A stretch of DNA of 64,000 bases from JAJPXI01 sp051867655. Lineage in GTDB: Bacteria; Bacillota; Clostridia; Oscillospirales; Oscillospiraceae. The stretch's first letter is position 1. Every line of letters starts with the position of its first letter. The DNA is taken from contig JBJDYV010000011.1 in the NCBI GenBank assembly GCA_051867655.1, positions 1 to 64,000 on the forward strand. Reading direction: 5' to 3'. The notes below the pieces were generated by a model. That model was not told the DNA's origin. It ran no database searches and worked only from the letters and a program-made list of their open reading frames with translations. Shown one piece after another: positions 63,178 to 64,000 of the stretch. Made by a program: the position numbers and the translations under genes.

Positions 63178-64000
63178 ATGGGCTTTTTCGGGATGAAGCA
63201 GGAGAACATACCGCCCCACCCCCGCAGGGAACCCCGCATCGACCTGCCCCTGACGGTGGAGAGCCTGCAAAAAGTCTTTGAGGGGTGTGTGGACTTTACC
63301 GCCCGCCCCCTGGAGCTGCACGGCGACCCGGAGCGGACGGTGACCCTCTGCTTTGTCAGCGGCATGGTGCGCCTGGAGCGGGCCTGCGATTACCTGCTCA
63401 AACCCCTGGCCCAAAACGACGCCCTGGCGGACTGCACCCTGGAGCAGGCCTATGAGCGCATGCGCCGGGGCGGAGTATATGACCTGACCGTGACCGAGCG
63501 CACGGCCATGGACGAGACGGTGGAGGCCCTGATCAACGGGGACTGTGTGCTGGTCTTCGAGCCGGGCAAGGCCCTGTCCTTCTCCACCGGAACGGAGGAA
63601 AAGCGCTCGGTGTCCGACCCGGAGAACGAGCCGGCCATCAAGGGGGCCAAGGACTCCTTTGTGGAGAGCATCCGCACCAACACCAGCCTGGTGCGCCGCC
63701 GTCTGCGGGCTCCGGAGCTGAAGGTGAAGGAACAGATCGTGGGCCGCCAGACCCTGACCCCGGTGGATATTCTTTATATAAAGGGGATCACCGACCCTGC
63801 CCTGGTGGCAGAGACGGAGAAGCGCATCCGGGCCATTGACGTGGACGCTCTGCTGATGACCGGAAGCCTGGAGGAGTATATTGTGGACGAGGTGGACACC
63901 TCCTTCCCCCTGATCGCCTATACCGAGCGGCCCGACCGGTTCTGCTCCGGCCTGGTGGAGGGGCGGGTGGGCGTTTTGATCGACGGCATTCCCCTGGGCT
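63178..64000 (+). CDS. GerA-family spore germination protein, N-terminal part
   Basis: The frame stays open to the window end; 274 residues are visible. The N-terminal soluble domain carries family marks such as SDPENEPAIKGAKDSFVE, RTNTSLVRRRL and VDILYIKGITDPALV. GerA proteins form, with GerB and GerC, receptors that trigger spore germination. The presence supports a spore-former. A GTATA...CATTAAT pair at 63116-63146 resembles a forespore sigma promoter, but its spacing (19 nt) is long. The membrane part lies outside the window. Confidence 0.93.
   Translation, partial: MGFFGMKQENIPPHPRREPRIDLPLTVESLQKVFEGCVDFTARPLELHGDPERTVTLCFVSGMVRLERACDYLLKPLAQNDALADCTLEQAYERMRRGGVYDLTVTERTAMDETVEALINGDCVLVFEPGKALSFSTGTEEKRSVSDPENEPAIKGAKDSFVESIRTNTSLVRRRLRAPELKVKEQIVGRQTLTPVDILYIKGITDPALVAETEKRIRAIDVDALLMTGSLEEYIVDEVDTSFPLIAYTERPDRFCSGLVEGRVGVLIDGIPLG

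Overview
The window looks like the replication-origin neighbourhood of a high-GC, anaerobic, spore-forming member of the Oscillospiraceae (Flavonifractor / Intestinimonas / Pseudoflavonifractor-like). Reasons: Firmicute gene orders (dnaA-dnaN-yaaA-recF-remB-gyrB-gyrA; rpmH-rnpA-yidD-yidC-khpB; noc-soj-spo0J with parS; glmU-prs-pth-mfd-prsA), a T-box, a yybP-ykoY riboswitch, strong AGGAGG ribosome binding sites, a GerA-type germination protein, a thiolase/CoA-transferase pair typical of butyrate producers, and GC-rich codon use. The genus is inference; no rRNA is present.

Layout. 0-3.8 kb (+): end of miaA, hfq, an HlyD-like envelope protein, then yggS-sepF-divIVA (cell division). 3.85-4.55 kb (-): an AT-rich lipoprotein gene that looks foreign. 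4.6-9.3 kb (+): T-box-controlled ileS, lspA, rluD-type pseudouridine synthase. 9.4-12.6 kb: a Cof-type HAD phosphatase, two XRE regulators, a small DUF6514-like protein and rnhA. 12.6-22.2 kb (-): the dnaA-to-gyrA replication operon with DnaA boxes between dnaN and dnaA. 22.4-31.3 kb (+): rpmH-rnpA-yidD-yidC-khpB, then yaaO-like decarboxylase, darA (c-di-AMP receptor), holB, ricT, then a PadR-controlled membrane-protein operon. 31.4-56.7 kb is almost entirely (-): aspS, hisS, an MgsA-like protein, minD, rsmG, mscL, serS, spo0J/soj/noc with two parS sites, YitT, an SLH-GH18 hydrolase, tadA, a P-type ATPase and mntP behind a Mn riboswitch, prsA, mfd, pth, prs and a GlmU-like protein. 57-64 kb (+): YtrA-type regulator plus ABC transporter, thiolase plus CoA-transferase, and the start of a gerA gene.

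The genes join replication (DnaA, DnaN, RecF, gyrase, HolB), segregation and division-site control (ParA/ParB/Noc, MinD, SepF, DivIVA), translation (IleS, AspS, HisS, SerS, TadA, RnpA, Pth) and envelope biogenesis (YidC, LspA, PrsA, GlmU-like).

Most unusual signal: the 3' ends of two unrelated genes, rnhA and aspS, share an odd architecture. After the stop codon there is an inverted copy (12-13 nt) of a gene segment lying 72-73 nt upstream of that copy, then a hairpin with a near-identical 9-nt loop but a covarying stem, then a second, diverged copy of the gene's 3' tail. The aspS tail duplication is unmistakable; the rnhA one is weaker. This suggests a small, possibly mobile, gene-end-targeting element. 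Other points: a tandem pair of hairpin-preceded micro-ORFs at 44.7-45.0 kb, MgsA and GlmU homologues lacking canonical catalytic residues, Ala at the GyrA Ser83 position, and a 25-kb gene block pointing toward the presumed origin.
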